From CAVTBX01 sp963733135 (GTDB lineage Bacteria > Actinomycetota > Thermoleophilia > Gaiellales > Gaiellaceae), in contig CAVTBX010000010.1 of assembly GCA_963733135.1 (NCBI GenBank), positions 62,001-126,000 on the forward strand: DNA of 64,000 bases, in the 5' to 3' direction. The position numbers were made by a program, and so were the translations under genes. Position 1 is the first letter of the stretch. The number at the start of each line of letters is the position of its first letter. Below the pieces are notes generated by a model. That model was not told the origin of the DNA. It saw only the letters and a program-made list of their open reading frames with translations, and made no database searches. Of the stretch, positions 18,113 to 27,335 are shown one piece after another.

Positions 18113-19955
18113 ATGACGAGCGCAACGGCAGCAGTAGCGGCCCGGCCGGAGGGAAATCAGACCCTCCGGCTTGTGCCACTTGTAGCCCCGGTCGCCGCCG
18201 GCGGTATCGCCGTTCTCGCGGCTGCCCTCCTGGGTTTGGCGACGTCGAACCCGACGCTCGGGACGCTTGCGGGGATCCTCGCCCTGGCGGTGGCATCGGT
18301 CGTCGTCGAGGCCTACCCAGTTCCGGTCGAAGGCGTCCCCTCGGGGGCCGTCTCTCTCGGCGCCGTCTTCATCGTCGGTGCCGCGGTCGTGTACGGATGG
18401 GAAGCGGCGGTTCTCGTGGGCTTCGCGACGCGGCTCCTGATCGACGTCCTCGAGCGCCGCCCACCGATCCGGTTTCTCTACAACGCGGGGGTCTACTCGC
18501 TCGGGTCCGCCGGAGCCGGCCTCGCGGCGGAGGCGGTCGGAGTCTCGGACAGCGTCACGGCGCTCGTCCTCGCAGTGACGCTCGGCGGCGCCGCGTTCTA
18601 CGCGACCAACGTCGTCTTGATCGCGCTCGTGATCTCGCTTTGGGCGCGCGAGCCGCTCGTCCCGCTCCTCAAGAGCTCGGTCTACTGGACGATCATCCCG
18701 TTTTCGATCATGGCCTCGGTCAGCCTCATGCTGGCCGTGCTCTGGGAGCGATCCCCGCTACTGTCCGCGGCGCTGATCGGCCCGCTCGTCGCCATCGCCC
18801 TCTACCAGCGCTCCGTACACGAGTCGCTCAAGGCCATGCGGCTGGCACTGACCGATCCCCTCACGGGTCTCGGCAACCACCGGCATTTCCACGAGCGGCT
18901 CCAGCGCGGGCTCGACGAGGCCGAGGCCTCCGAGGATCAGCTGACCGTTTGCCTCATCGACATCGACAACTTCAAGGGCATCAACGACCGCTTCGGCCAT
19001 CCTGTCGGCGACCGCGTACTCGCGCAGGTGGCGGCCAAGCTGCGCCAGGGCGGCGAGGCTTTCCGGCTCGGCGGAGACGAGTTCGCGCTCTTGCTCCCCG
19101 GCAAGACCGACCGCGACGCCCTGACGATCGCCGAGACTGTGCTCGAGCGCGTTGCCGGAGCGGAGTACGAGCACGGCAATCCCGTGTCCGTCTCGGCCGG
19201 CATTGCGACGTACCCGCGGCACTCTCGCGAGCGAAGCGGGCTCGTGCGAGTCGCAGACAACGCGCTCTACTGGTCGAAGGAGCACGGACGAGGCCGGGCC
19301 CACGTCTTCCGGCCCGAGGTCGAGGAGCTGGCCGAGCTTCGCTGGCTCGTCGAGGGCCGCGACCGGGCCGCGTGCCTGCGAGCCGCTGCAAGTCTCGCCC
19401 ATGCTGTCGACGTCCGCGATGCGTACACGGGCAGCCACTCGTACGTGGTCGGCGAGCTCGCTGCCCGCGTGGCGACGCACATGAAGCTCGAGGCGGAACA
19501 GGTCGAGCTCCTACGCCTGGCCGGGAGCCTCCACGACCTCGGCAAGCTCGCGATCCCGGAGGAGATCCTCCGAAAGCCGGGCCCGCTGACCGAAGCCGAG
19601 CGCCTCGTGCTCGAACGGCATCCGCAGATCGGCTACCGGATGCTCGACTCGCTCGGCGTCGACCCAGTCGCGGACTGGGTGCTTCACCACCACGAGCGGT
19701 GGGACGGCACCGGGTATCCGGATCAGCTCGCGCAGAGACAGCATTCCGCTCGGCGCGCGCATCCTGTTCGTGGCCGATGCCTACGACGCCATGACGACCG
19801 ATCGCGTGTACCGGGGCCGTCTCTCACACGAGCGTGCCATCGCCGAGCTCGAACGCTGCGCGGGCACGCAGTTCGACCCCGATGTCGTCGAGGCCTTCAA
19901 GGTCGAGTTCGCTTCAGCGGAAGAACCAGAGTCGGCGTTCGCCGAGACGGGCTAG
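18113..19955 (+). CDS. Membrane GGDEF + HD-GYP cyclic-di-GMP regulator, frame-interrupted
   Basis: About 613 residues. Residues 1-230 hold about seven membrane helices. The GGDEF domain (about 245-405) has DPLTGLGNHRHFHERL, CLIDIDNFKGINDRFGHPVGD and an intact RLGGDEFALLLPG; the usual inhibitory RxxD is not seen. The HD-GYP domain follows with HSYVVGELAARV, LAGSLHDLGKLAIPE (HD and Lys), HHERWDGTGYPD (GYP motif) and ILFVADAYDAMTTDRVYR. It could both make and degrade cyclic di-GMP, though often one domain dominates. One surplus base near 19733 shifts the frame within the HD-GYP domain. Sequence immediately upstream holds a small membrane peptide gene. Confidence 0.9.
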
Positions 19956-19972
19956 TCGCATACGCTGGAGCG

Positions 19973-20514
19973 ATGCGACCGCTCGCTTCGGGGCTCGTTC
20001 TGCTTGTTGTCGCCGCGGTCGTCCTTGCGGCGGGCGTCGACGCGATCCGGAAGGCATTCGCGCCCGAGCCGGCGCAGGCCGATGCACGCCCGCGGCCGAT
20101 CGACGGACTGACGCTCCTCGCGGGCCGACTGCTCTGGATCGACGAGCGGTGCCGCCTTCACACCACGTCGATCACGTCACTCCAGGAACTCGAGAGCCCA
20201 CGGCACGTGAGCTGTGACGCGCGTCTCGAGCCGTCGGGAGACCTTGCCCGCGGTCGCGCCCTGAGTCGGCCGGCGCGCAGCCCGTCGGGACGGCTCGTCG
20301 CCGACGTTGCCCGGCGCCAGGTCGTGATCACGAAGGACGGTCGCCTCCTTCGGATCCCGCTCGCCGGCGTTCGCGCGCTCGCCTGGTCGCCCGACGAGCG
20401 CTGGCTCGCGGCCGCCGGCCAAGCGCGTGTCTACCTCGTGCGTGTGCTCGACAGAGACCTGCGGATCCGCTCGTGCCGCTGGCCGCGACGCAGCTCGCCT
20501 GGGTCGGCGGCTAG
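19973..20514 (+). CDS. Membrane-anchored protein with beta-propeller-like repeat, unknown function
   Basis: About 180 residues. One N-terminal helix (ASGLVLLVVAAVVLAAGVDA) anchors an extracytoplasmic part with short WD40/TolB-like strands (RLLWIDERCRLH, VRALAWSPDERWLAAAG, RVYLVRV). The open frame as given continues into the convergent carboxylase gene; if one base is missing near 20470 the protein ends naturally with LVPLAATQLAWVGG at the stop 20512-20514, 9 bases before that gene. That reading is preferred here. The ATG at 19973 lies 17 bases after the GGDEF-HD-GYP stop, so the two are likely co-transcribed. Confidence 0.55.
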
Positions 20515-20523
20515 AGAACTCCG

Positions 20524-22116
20524 TCAGAGCGGGATGTTGCCGTGCTTACGAGCCGGCCTGGGCTCCCGCTTCGAGAGAGCGACCTGGAGCGCGTCACAGA
20601 GCACCGCCCTCGTGCGCCGCGGCTCGATGACGTCGTCGACGTAGCCACGCTCGGCCGCCGTGTACGGGTTCGCGAACTGCTCGCGGTAGTCGGCGATCAG
20701 CTCGGAACGGCGCGCCTCGGCGTCGTCTGACTCCTCGAGCTCCTTCCGGAAGATGATGTTGACGGCTCCCTCCGGGCCCATGACCGCGACCTCGGCGCTG
20801 GGCCAGGCGAAGTTGAAGTCGGCTCGGATGTGCTTCGAGCTCATGACGTCGTACGCCCCGCCATAGGCCTTGCGCGTGATAACCGCGATCTTCGGCACGG
20901 TGGCCTCGCAGTAGGCGTACAGGAGCTTGGCACCGTGCCTGATGATTCCCCCCCACTCCTGCGCGGTTCCCGGGAGAAAGCCGGGCACGTCCACGAACGT
21001 GACGAGCGGGACGTTGAAGGCGTCACAGGTGCGGACGAACCGGGCCGCCTTCACGGACGAGTCGATGTCGAGAGTCCCGGCGAGCGCGCGCGGGTTGTTA
21101 GCGACGACTCCGACCGGGTGGCCGGCGAGGCGGGCGAAGCCGCACACCATGTTCTCGGCCCAGTGCTCGTGGATCTCGAGAAACTCGCCGTCGTCGACCA
21201 CCCGGAGCACGACGTCCCGCATGTCGTAAGGCTTGTTCGGGTTGTCGGGGACGAGTGTGTCGAGCTCGGCATCCTCACGATCGACGGGGTCAGTCGGCGC
21301 GAAGTAGGGCGGGGGCTCGACGTTCGACTGCGGTAGGAACGACAGGAGGTAGCGGGCGTCCTCGAGGCACGCCTCCTCGTCGTCGGCGCTCAGGTGCGCG
21401 ACCCCTGACTTGGAGGCGTGCGTGGCCGCCCCACCGAGCTCCTCGAACGTGACCTCCTCGCCGGTGACCGTCTTCACGACCTCGGGGCCGGTAATGAACA
21501 TGTACGACGACTCCTTGACCATGAGGACGAAATCGGTCATGGCCGGCGAGTAGACTGCGCCGCCCGCCGTCGGCCCCATGACGAGGCTGATCTGCGGTAC
21601 GACGCCCGAGGCCTGGACGTTGCGCCAGAAGATCTCCGCGTAGCCGCCGAGGGAGACAACGCCTTCCTGGATCCGCGCGCCGCCCGAGTCGTTGAGGCCG
21701 ATCACCGGGCAGCCGTACTTGAGCGCGAGATCCATGACCTTGCAGATCTTCTCGGCGAAGGCCTCGGAAAGCGTGCCTCCGAAGACGGTGAAGTCCTGCG
21801 AGAAGACGAAGACTTTGCGGCCGAGGATCGTCCCGTAGCCGGTGACGACGGCGTCGCCCCACGGGCGGCGTTCCATCATCCCGAAGTGCGGATTGCGGTG
21901 GCGGACGAAACGATCGAGCTCGACGAAGCTGCCCGGGTCGAGGAGCTTCTCGAGCCGCTCGCGGGCGAGCAGCTTGCCGCGCTCCCGCTGGCGGGCGACT
22001 GCGCGCTCGCCGCCGGCGTTCAGCGCCTCGTCACGAAGCCTTCCGAGTTCGGCGAGCTTCTTCGCGCGGCCGTCGCCGGCCGTCTGCCCCTCGCGCGGCT
22101 CCTCGGTGGTCGCCAT
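20524..22116 (-). CDS. pccB: Acyl-CoA (propionyl/acetyl-CoA) carboxylase beta subunit
   Basis: 530 residues with two crotonase-fold carboxyltransferase halves: RHRNPHFGMMERRPWGDAVVTGYG, NDSGGARIQEGVVSLGGYAEIF (first oxyanion Gly-Gly) and FVDVPGFLPGTAQEWGGIIRHGAKLLYAY (second), ending in KHGNIPL as in actinobacterial AccD/PccB proteins. It accepts carboxyl-biotin from the alpha subunit encoded at 12.7 kb. The ATG at 22116 is chosen because upstream codons fall in repeated upstream sequence. The upstream region holds copy B of the noncoding element and two direct repeats GCGCGTGTTT(T)CG, possible operator sites. Confidence 0.93.
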   Translation of the reverse strand: MATTEEPREGQTAGDGRAKKLAELGRLRDEALNAGGERAVARQRERGKLLARERLEKLLDPGSFVELDRFVRHRNPHFGMMERRPWGDAVVTGYGTILGRKVFVFSQDFTVFGGTLSEAFAEKICKVMDLALKYGCPVIGLNDSGGARIQEGVVSLGGYAEIFWRNVQASGVVPQISLVMGPTAGGAVYSPAMTDFVLMVKESSYMFITGPEVVKTVTGEEVTFEELGGAATHASKSGVAHLSADDEEACLEDARYLLSFLPQSNVEPPPYFAPTDPVDREDAELDTLVPDNPNKPYDMRDVVLRVVDDGEFLEIHEHWAENMVCGFARLAGHPVGVVANNPRALAGTLDIDSSVKAARFVRTCDAFNVPLVTFVDVPGFLPGTAQEWGGIIRHGAKLLYAYCEATVPKIAVITRKAYGGAYDVMSSKHIRADFNFAWPSAEVAVMGPEGAVNIIFRKELEESDDAEARRSELIADYREQFANPYTAAERGYVDDVIEPRRTRAVLCDALQVALSKREPRPARKHGNIPL

Positions 22117-22134
22117 CGCGCAGACCTTAGCGCC

Positions 22135-22180
22135 GCGCGTGTTTCGGCACATTTTCGTGACCCACATGCGCGTGTTTTCG
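22135..22180. promoter_or_regulatory. Tandem direct repeat upstream of the carboxylase beta gene
   Basis: GCGCGTGTTTCGG (22135-22147) recurs as GCGCGTGTTTTCG (22168-22180), 33 bases apart, about three helical turns. They lie 19-64 bases before the carboxylase start on the minus strand, where the promoter must be (a TAAGGT -10-like hexamer lies about 8-13 bases before the ATG). Position and spacing suit binding of a dimeric regulator. No specific regulator is identified. Confidence 0.4.
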
Positions 22181-22239
22181 CGTTAGGATCGGCCCTGGGA
22201 TAGGAGGGTCGGGTCGGGACCCGAACTACCCGCGCGCGA
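22155..22239. repeat. Copy B of the two-copy conserved noncoding element
   Basis: 85 bases that align with 9074-9156: the same TCGTGACxCACAxGCGCG block, the GTTTTCG spacer and GTCGGGACCCGA-CTACCC with the following GCGCGCGA. Here it lies between the carboxylase beta gene (start side) and the metalloprotease gene (end side). A TAGGAT hexamer at 22184-22189 could be a plus-strand -10 box. The relationship to the two neighbouring minus-strand genes is the same as in copy A: it is upstream of the downstream gene. Confidence 0.6.
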
Positions 22240-22277
22240 GAAACTCAGCAACCTCTCCCAGACTCTTGGCAGCGAAA

Positions 22278-22309
22278 CGCGGAGGGCCGGATCGCTCCGG
22301 CCCTCCGCG
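22278..22309 (-). terminator. Intrinsic terminator of the metalloprotease gene
   Basis: A perfect 14-bp stem (22278-22291 with 22296-22309) closes a 4-base loop; on the minus strand it is followed by TTTCG and starts 22 bases after the metalloprotease stop. Confidence 0.75.
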
Positions 22310-22330
22310 CTCGTCCTGGGTCTGCGTGCT

Positions 22331-24619
22331 CTACGAGCCGCCCGGTTGGAGCACGCCGTTCACCTTGAGGGCGTACGGCGCGTACTGAAGTACCTGCTCT
22401 GACCAGTCGTCATACATGACGATCGCCGCAACCACGTCGGCTCTGCGATCGATGAGCTTGTTCAGCTTGCCGTGGTTCCGGTTGCCCTTGTTCGAGTAGG
22501 TCCTGTTGAAGTTGCGGTTCAGGCGCATCTTCTCGACCGACACGCGCTTCCCGTCGTTCGTGTATCCGACGAGCTGCACGGTGAACCCGGCGACCTCGAT
22601 CGGGTTCACCTCGGTCACGGACTGCCAGCCTTCGAGCGACGAGCCGTCCGAGATGACCGTTCCGTTCACGGCGATGTTGTCGACCCACCAGCCTGGCAGG
22701 GTCACGCCGCCGTCCGTGATGTACCTGAATGAGAGCAGAACGGTCTGACCTGCGTAGGCCGACAGGTCGAACGACTCGGTCTTCCAACCGCCCGAATCTC
22801 CGGTGAATCCAGGGAGATTCTCGTGCACTGTCGGCACTGTGCCGGGGTCAGCGCTGTCATCCGTGTCGGCGTTCGCAAGGCTCGTCCAGGTCTCTCCGCC
22901 GTCGGTCGAGATCTGCACGAACCCATAGTCCCAGTCGAGCTCCGTTTCCCACTTCGTGTCGAACGTGAGCGTCGCGGAACCTGCCGGAACTGCGATCTCG
23001 CGAACGATCGCCCGGTCGAAGTTATCGCCTGCCTCCGAGTAGAGGGCGGGATCAGATCCCCGATCGGGCGGGGCGGAGTCGACCACCCACTCAACCGGGA
23101 GCGACGGAAGCACAGAGGCCCCGTCGAACGAGATCGAGCGGAGCTGGTCCGCCTCCAGGTAGTTGCCCGAGCCGTTTCGGACGCGAACGTAGTCCGAGCC
23201 GTTCGGAGGCGCGCCGGGGGTGTCGTACGTCTCAGGCGTGTCCCAATTGATGATCCCATTCATCGTCGGGATCTGGTAGCGGCCTTTGCCCACTCCTGGG
23301 ACCTTTCCACCGGCATCGAGCGCGTGGTCGACGGCGACCGCGGCAGCCCAGCGATGGAGGAGCTGCCGAGCATTGACGTTGATACGGAACCTGTCGAGCG
23401 CCTCGTCCACGGCGGCGAGACCGTTCTCGTCGCCGTTGTGGAGGAAGCTCATGAAGCGGTGTCCGTACCTCCCTTCGAGGTACTCCATGAAGGAGTACGC
23501 CGCCCCGTAGTCGCACAGAATCTCCGCCGGCTGGTCACCGTCCTGATCCCCCCACAGGGTGAGCGAGTTCTCCGGCCCACCGTCCCGGGGATTCGGATTC
23601 ACGTCCGTCTGCACACCGAGCCAGCCGAGGAAGCACTGGATGTGCGAGTCGTAGCCGAGCTCCGTGATCGGCACGGACGGGTCGACATAACCGGTAACCG
23701 TCTGCGCCCAATCGGCCAGGCCCTCGTTGATCCAGCTGAACTCGTCGGCGTCGGCGTAGTACTCGAGCAGGTGTTGGTACTCGTGCGCGAATGTCCCTTC
23801 GTAGAGGAACGGCCGAGCCGGTGCGCTCTCGCAGAGATCGGTCGAAGGCTCGTGCGGCGGGTTGGCCCTCGTCCTGTGGATCCAGTCGAACGCGTCGATG
23901 GACATGATGTTCCGGTCCGCGAGCTCGTTGAAGAACGACCAGAAGAACCCGGCGATGTACGGCAGGTTCCCCGAGTTGTCAGTGTCGTAGTAGTTCTCGT
24001 CGCGGACGTTGTCGATGAACGTGACGATCTTCTCGCCGTCACCCGGGAAGAGAAGCCCTGCGGCCTCTTCGTTCGTGAGCCCGAGCGCAGCCGCAAGCGG
24101 CTCGTTGACCATCGTCCCATCGCGATCCGGAGGCACGCTGAAGACCTCAGACTCGATCGGGTACATGTTCGAATCGAATTCATCGATTAGGTATTCGACG
24201 TCCGCATCGCTGATCACGACTCGGTCATCGTTCCGGCAATCCCCCGCCGGGAACAGCAGGTCGTTCGCGACCCAGACCTCAATGTTGTCGCCGATGCCGC
24301 GCAGCGTGAATGTCTTCTCGTAGACGAAGTCCGTGTCGTCGAGCGCGAACCACGTGCGCTCCGTCCCGACCGGAGGCGTCGCCTCCGCAGCCGCCTGGCG
24401 GTTCAACCGTGCCGTGGCCGCCTTGCCACTAGCGCGAACCTTGTTCGCGCCGCGTAGCGGCAGCGGCTTCCCTCCGTTGTAGTCAGCGCCGACGTCCTGA
24501 ACAGGCACGCCGTGCTTCTGCTTCGCCTTTGCTGCCGTGGAGGCAGAGAGCGGCAGGAGTGCGGCAAGCATGATCAGGCCAAGAGCGAGACAGAGCTTCT
24601 TCGTCAAGGCCCCTCCCAA
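22331..24619 (-). CDS. Large secreted zinc metalloprotease, M6/immune-inhibitor-A-like
   Basis: 762 residues. A signal peptide (KKLCLALGLIMLAALLPLSA) is followed by a propeptide-like region. The zinc site is FAHEYQHLLEYYADADEF (HExxH) with a downstream Glu in SWINEGLADWAQT. The C-terminal third is beta-rich with a lectin/jelly-roll type stretch (WETELDWDYGFVQISTDGG, WKTESFDLSAYAGQTVLLSF, GWWVDNIAVNG), common in M6 peptidases. It should act outside the cell on proteins. A terminator follows the stop. It is transcribed alone; base composition resembles neighbours, though AT-richer in the middle. Confidence 0.85.
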   Translation of the reverse strand: MGGALTKKLCLALGLIMLAALLPLSASTAAKAKQKHGVPVQDVGADYNGGKPLPLRGANKVRASGKAATARLNRQAAAEATPPVGTERTWFALDDTDFVYEKTFTLRGIGDNIEVWVANDLLFPAGDCRNDDRVVISDADVEYLIDEFDSNMYPIESEVFSVPPDRDGTMVNEPLAAALGLTNEEAAGLLFPGDGEKIVTFIDNVRDENYYDTDNSGNLPYIAGFFWSFFNELADRNIMSIDAFDWIHRTRANPPHEPSTDLCESAPARPFLYEGTFAHEYQHLLEYYADADEFSWINEGLADWAQTVTGYVDPSVPITELGYDSHIQCFLGWLGVQTDVNPNPRDGGPENSLTLWGDQDGDQPAEILCDYGAAYSFMEYLEGRYGHRFMSFLHNGDENGLAAVDEALDRFRINVNARQLLHRWAAAVAVDHALDAGGKVPGVGKGRYQIPTMNGIINWDTPETYDTPGAPPNGSDYVRVRNGSGNYLEADQLRSISFDGASVLPSLPVEWVVDSAPPDRGSDPALYSEAGDNFDRAIVREIAVPAGSATLTFDTKWETELDWDYGFVQISTDGGETWTSLANADTDDSADPGTVPTVHENLPGFTGDSGGWKTESFDLSAYAGQTVLLSFRYITDGGVTLPGWWVDNIAVNGTVISDGSSLEGWQSVTEVNPIEVAGFTVQLVGYTNDGKRVSVEKMRLNRNFNRTYSNKGNRNHGKLNKLIDRRADVVAAIVMYDDWSEQVLQYAPYALKVNGVLQPGGS

Positions 24620-24713
24620 GAACGATGGACAGCGAGCGCCGGGATGCTACTTGAGGTCGCGGATGCGCCCAGAGAGCATTTACAAATCGCTCATCCCACG
24701 GGCGTGAACGCCG

Positions 24714-26300
24714 TCAGCTGGGCGCCCGCTGGGCGTCGTAGAGGCCGAATTCCTCACGCAGAGCCTCGCAGATCTCGCCGACCGTGCAGCGTGCGCCCAG
24801 AGCCTCCCGCATCGGGTAGAGCAGGTTCTCTGAGCCGCGCGCGGCCTCCCGGACGCGTGCAAGCGTGGCCGAAGCGCCCCTGGCATCGCGATCGGCCCGC
24901 ACTCTCTGCGTCCGCTCGATCTGCCGCCGCTCGGACTCGGGATCGAGGCGGTGCAGCTCGATCTCCTCCTCTTCGCCCTCCGCGTAGCGGTTGACGCCGA
25001 CGACGACGCGCTCGCCGGCTGCGACCCGCCGCTCGTGCTCGAAGGCGGCTTCCTCGATCTCATGCTGGACGAAGCCACTCTCGATCGCGGCCACCGCACC
25101 GCCAAGGTCGTCGATCTTGGCGATCAGGTTCCGAGCCTGCTCCTCGAGCTCGCCGGTCAGCGCCTCGATGAAGTACGCCCCGCCGAGCGGATCGGCGGTG
25201 TCGGTTCCGCCGGTTTCCGAGGCGAGGATCTGCTGCGTGCGGAGGGCGATCCGTGCAGCACGCTCGCTCGGTAGCGCGAGGGCCTCGTCGAAGCCGTTCG
25301 TGTGAACGGACTGCGCGCCGCCGCAAACCGCGGAGAGCGCCTGCACGGCGACCCGGACGATGTTGTTCTCCGGTTGCTGGGCGGTGAGCGTCGAGCCGCC
25401 CGTCTGTGCGTGGAAGCGCAGCGCCTGGGCGCGAGGGTTCGCCGCGCCAAAACGGTCACGCATGATCTCGGCCCAGAGCCGGCGCGCCGCACGGAACTTC
25501 GCCACCTCCTGGAAGAAATGGTTGTGCGCGTTGAAGAAGAAGGAGAGACGGTTGCCGAACTCGTCCGGCGAGAGGCCCGCTTCGACGGCGGCCGAGCAGT
25601 AGGCGATCCCGTTCGCGAGCGTGAACGCAAGCTCCTGGACGGCCGTCGAGCCTGCCTCACGGATGTGGTAGCCGGAGATCGAGATCGTGTTCCACCGCGG
25701 GATGCGCTCGTGGCAATACGCGAAGAGGTCGGTCGTGACCCGCATCGAGGGCCGCGGTGGGAAGATGTAGTTCCCGCGGGCGATGTACTCCTTGAGGATG
25801 TCGTTCTGAACCGTGCCGCGCAGCGCCTCGCCCTCGACTCCCTGCTTTTCGGCCACGAGCTCGTAGAGCAAGAGGAGCAGCGCGGCGGGTGCGTTGATCG
25901 TCATCGAGGTCGAGACCTCCCCGAGCGGAATCCGCTCGAAGAGCACCTCCATGTCGGCGATCGAGTCGATCGCGACACCTGTTCGCCCTACCTCGCCGGC
26001 CGCTCGCGGGTCGTCCGAGTCGTAGCCGAGCTGGGTCGGTAGGTCGAAAGCGACCGAGAGCCCGGTCTGGCCTCTGTCGAGGAGATATCGGAAGCGGGCG
26101 TTCGTCTCCTCGGCGGACGCGAACCCGGCGTACTGGCGGATCGTCCACGGCTTGCCGCGGTACATGTCCGCGTACGGCCCGCGCGTGAAGGGGAACGTCC
26201 CCGGCGGCTCGAGCTCGAGGCCGGAGACATCGGCGTCCGTGTAGACCGGCTCGATCTCGATTCCCGAGTCCGTTTCGCGGCGTTCCTCGGGCGCGGCCAT
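24714..26300 (-). CDS. Methylmalonyl-CoA mutase family large subunit without B12 domain
   Basis: 528 residues from ATG 26300. Substrate-barrel motifs are present: PFTRGPYADMYRGKPWTIRQ, LSVAFDLPTQLGYDSDDPRA, RWNTISISGYHIREAGSTAV, FFFNAHNHFFQEVAKFRAAR and RFHAQTGGSTLTAQQPENNI. The protein ends before any B12-binding D-x-H-x2-G motif, so the cobalamin domain must be on a separate small subunit, as in isobutyryl-CoA or some methylmalonyl-CoA mutases. It carries out radical carbon-skeleton rearrangement of acyl-CoA, consistent with the propionyl-CoA carboxylase genes nearby. No small subunit gene is seen in the window. Confidence 0.9.
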   Translation of the reverse strand: MAAPEERRETDSGIEIEPVYTDADVSGLELEPPGTFPFTRGPYADMYRGKPWTIRQYAGFASAEETNARFRYLLDRGQTGLSVAFDLPTQLGYDSDDPRAAGEVGRTGVAIDSIADMEVLFERIPLGEVSTSMTINAPAALLLLLYELVAEKQGVEGEALRGTVQNDILKEYIARGNYIFPPRPSMRVTTDLFAYCHERIPRWNTISISGYHIREAGSTAVQELAFTLANGIAYCSAAVEAGLSPDEFGNRLSFFFNAHNHFFQEVAKFRAARRLWAEIMRDRFGAANPRAQALRFHAQTGGSTLTAQQPENNIVRVAVQALSAVCGGAQSVHTNGFDEALALPSERAARIALRTQQILASETGGTDTADPLGGAYFIEALTGELEEQARNLIAKIDDLGGAVAAIESGFVQHEIEEAAFEHERRVAAGERVVVGVNRYAEGEEEEIELHRLDPESERRQIERTQRVRADRDARGASATLARVREAARGSENLLYPMREALGARCTVGEICEALREEFGLYDAQRAPS

Positions 26301-26379
26301 GGCGGGATGGTATGCGGGCAGCACCGGCGGCCCGAAGCGAGCCTCCCCAGACCTCGATGCCGCGTACTACCCTCAGGAC

Positions 26380-27315
26380 GTGCGGGTTCAGGTGCGCACT
26401 TCGCTCGTCGTTGCGACACTCGCGGCGGCCGCACTCGTGCTTCCTGCAAGCGCGGACGGCGCCGCCAGGGAGTTCCGCGTTCCGGCTCCCGAGGCTAACG
26501 AGATCGTCTTCGTTGCGATCCGCGGGCGGGCAGTGCTTCCCGGACCGCCGAGGATCGAGCTGAAGACGCCTGACCGTGCAGCAGGCGCCGCGGTCGCTTC
26601 GTCGCTCTGGCGCGAGCGGCCGGCTCGCAATCGGTTCGAAGGCTTGATCGTCCTCGTCGATCGGCCCGGCTCGTTCACGCCCAGCGGCCGGCCGCTCTTC
26701 GCCCTGAGCAGAGCGATCGGCCAGCCCCGAGTCGCCCGGGTCGCGGTTCTGATGAGCCTGCTCTTGCCGACCGCGCAGCCGGTACGGGAGGCGGCAGCTC
26801 GCGGAGCCTGCACGAACGGCCTGAAGTCGATCGGCGTCGCCGCGCACCAGTATCACGACGAAGGGCGGCACTGGGTCAGCCCGCGGGCATTCAGTCGTCA
26901 TGCTTGCGCCGCGTACTTCGACGAGACCATCCCTGGCGGGCCCACCTTCTGGGGCTACCACCGCCAGACGTTCTGCGGCCTCCGTGTCCGGAAGCTACGC
27001 GCCCGCGAGGGCCGCATCAGTGGAACCTGCAACTACCCGCTCGGCTCGATCGTCGTTCGCGTTCCCGGCAGCCGGGACGTGACCCGCTGCGGTCGCTTTA
27101 CCGGCAGCACCGGCTGCCTCGTCGATCGCAACACGGCGGAATCGTCCTGGCCCGGATCGGCGCCGTGGCCAGCGTACGACTCCTTCGCGGGGAAGGTGCG
27201 GGTCGACGGCCCCCTGAACGACTTCAGGAACTGGGTCGTCGAGCCGTTCGACCCCGACGAGCTGAGCCTCCGTTTCCCAACCGACCCCACGAAGGGGAAC
27301 CGGATCTTCGACTAG
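26380..27315 (+). CDS. Secreted protein of unknown function with conserved-looking Cys
   Basis: 311 residues from the GTG at 26380 (GTG 26392 is an alternative). Signal peptide RTSLVVATLAAAALVLPASA, then a mature domain with several Cys (GACTNG, HACAAY, TFCGL, GTCNY, TRCGR, TGCLV) that could form disulfides outside the cell. WGYHRQTFCGLRVRKL and GSIVVRVPGSRDVTRCGR are memorable blocks, but no family is recognised. It is divergent from the mutase gene with 79 bases between starts and 20 bases upstream of the MoaDE gene. Confidence 0.6.
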   Translation: MRVQVRTSLVVATLAAAALVLPASADGAAREFRVPAPEANEIVFVAIRGRAVLPGPPRIELKTPDRAAGAAVASSLWRERPARNRFEGLIVLVDRPGSFTPSGRPLFALSRAIGQPRVARVAVLMSLLLPTAQPVREAAARGACTNGLKSIGVAAHQYHDEGRHWVSPRAFSRHACAAYFDETIPGGPTFWGYHRQTFCGLRVRKLRAREGRISGTCNYPLGSIVVRVPGSRDVTRCGRFTGSTGCLVDRNTAESSWPGSAPWPAYDSFAGKVRVDGPLNDFRNWVVEPFDPDELSLRFPTDPTKGNRIFD

Positions 27316-27335
27316 AGCTTGCGTACGCTTGACGC

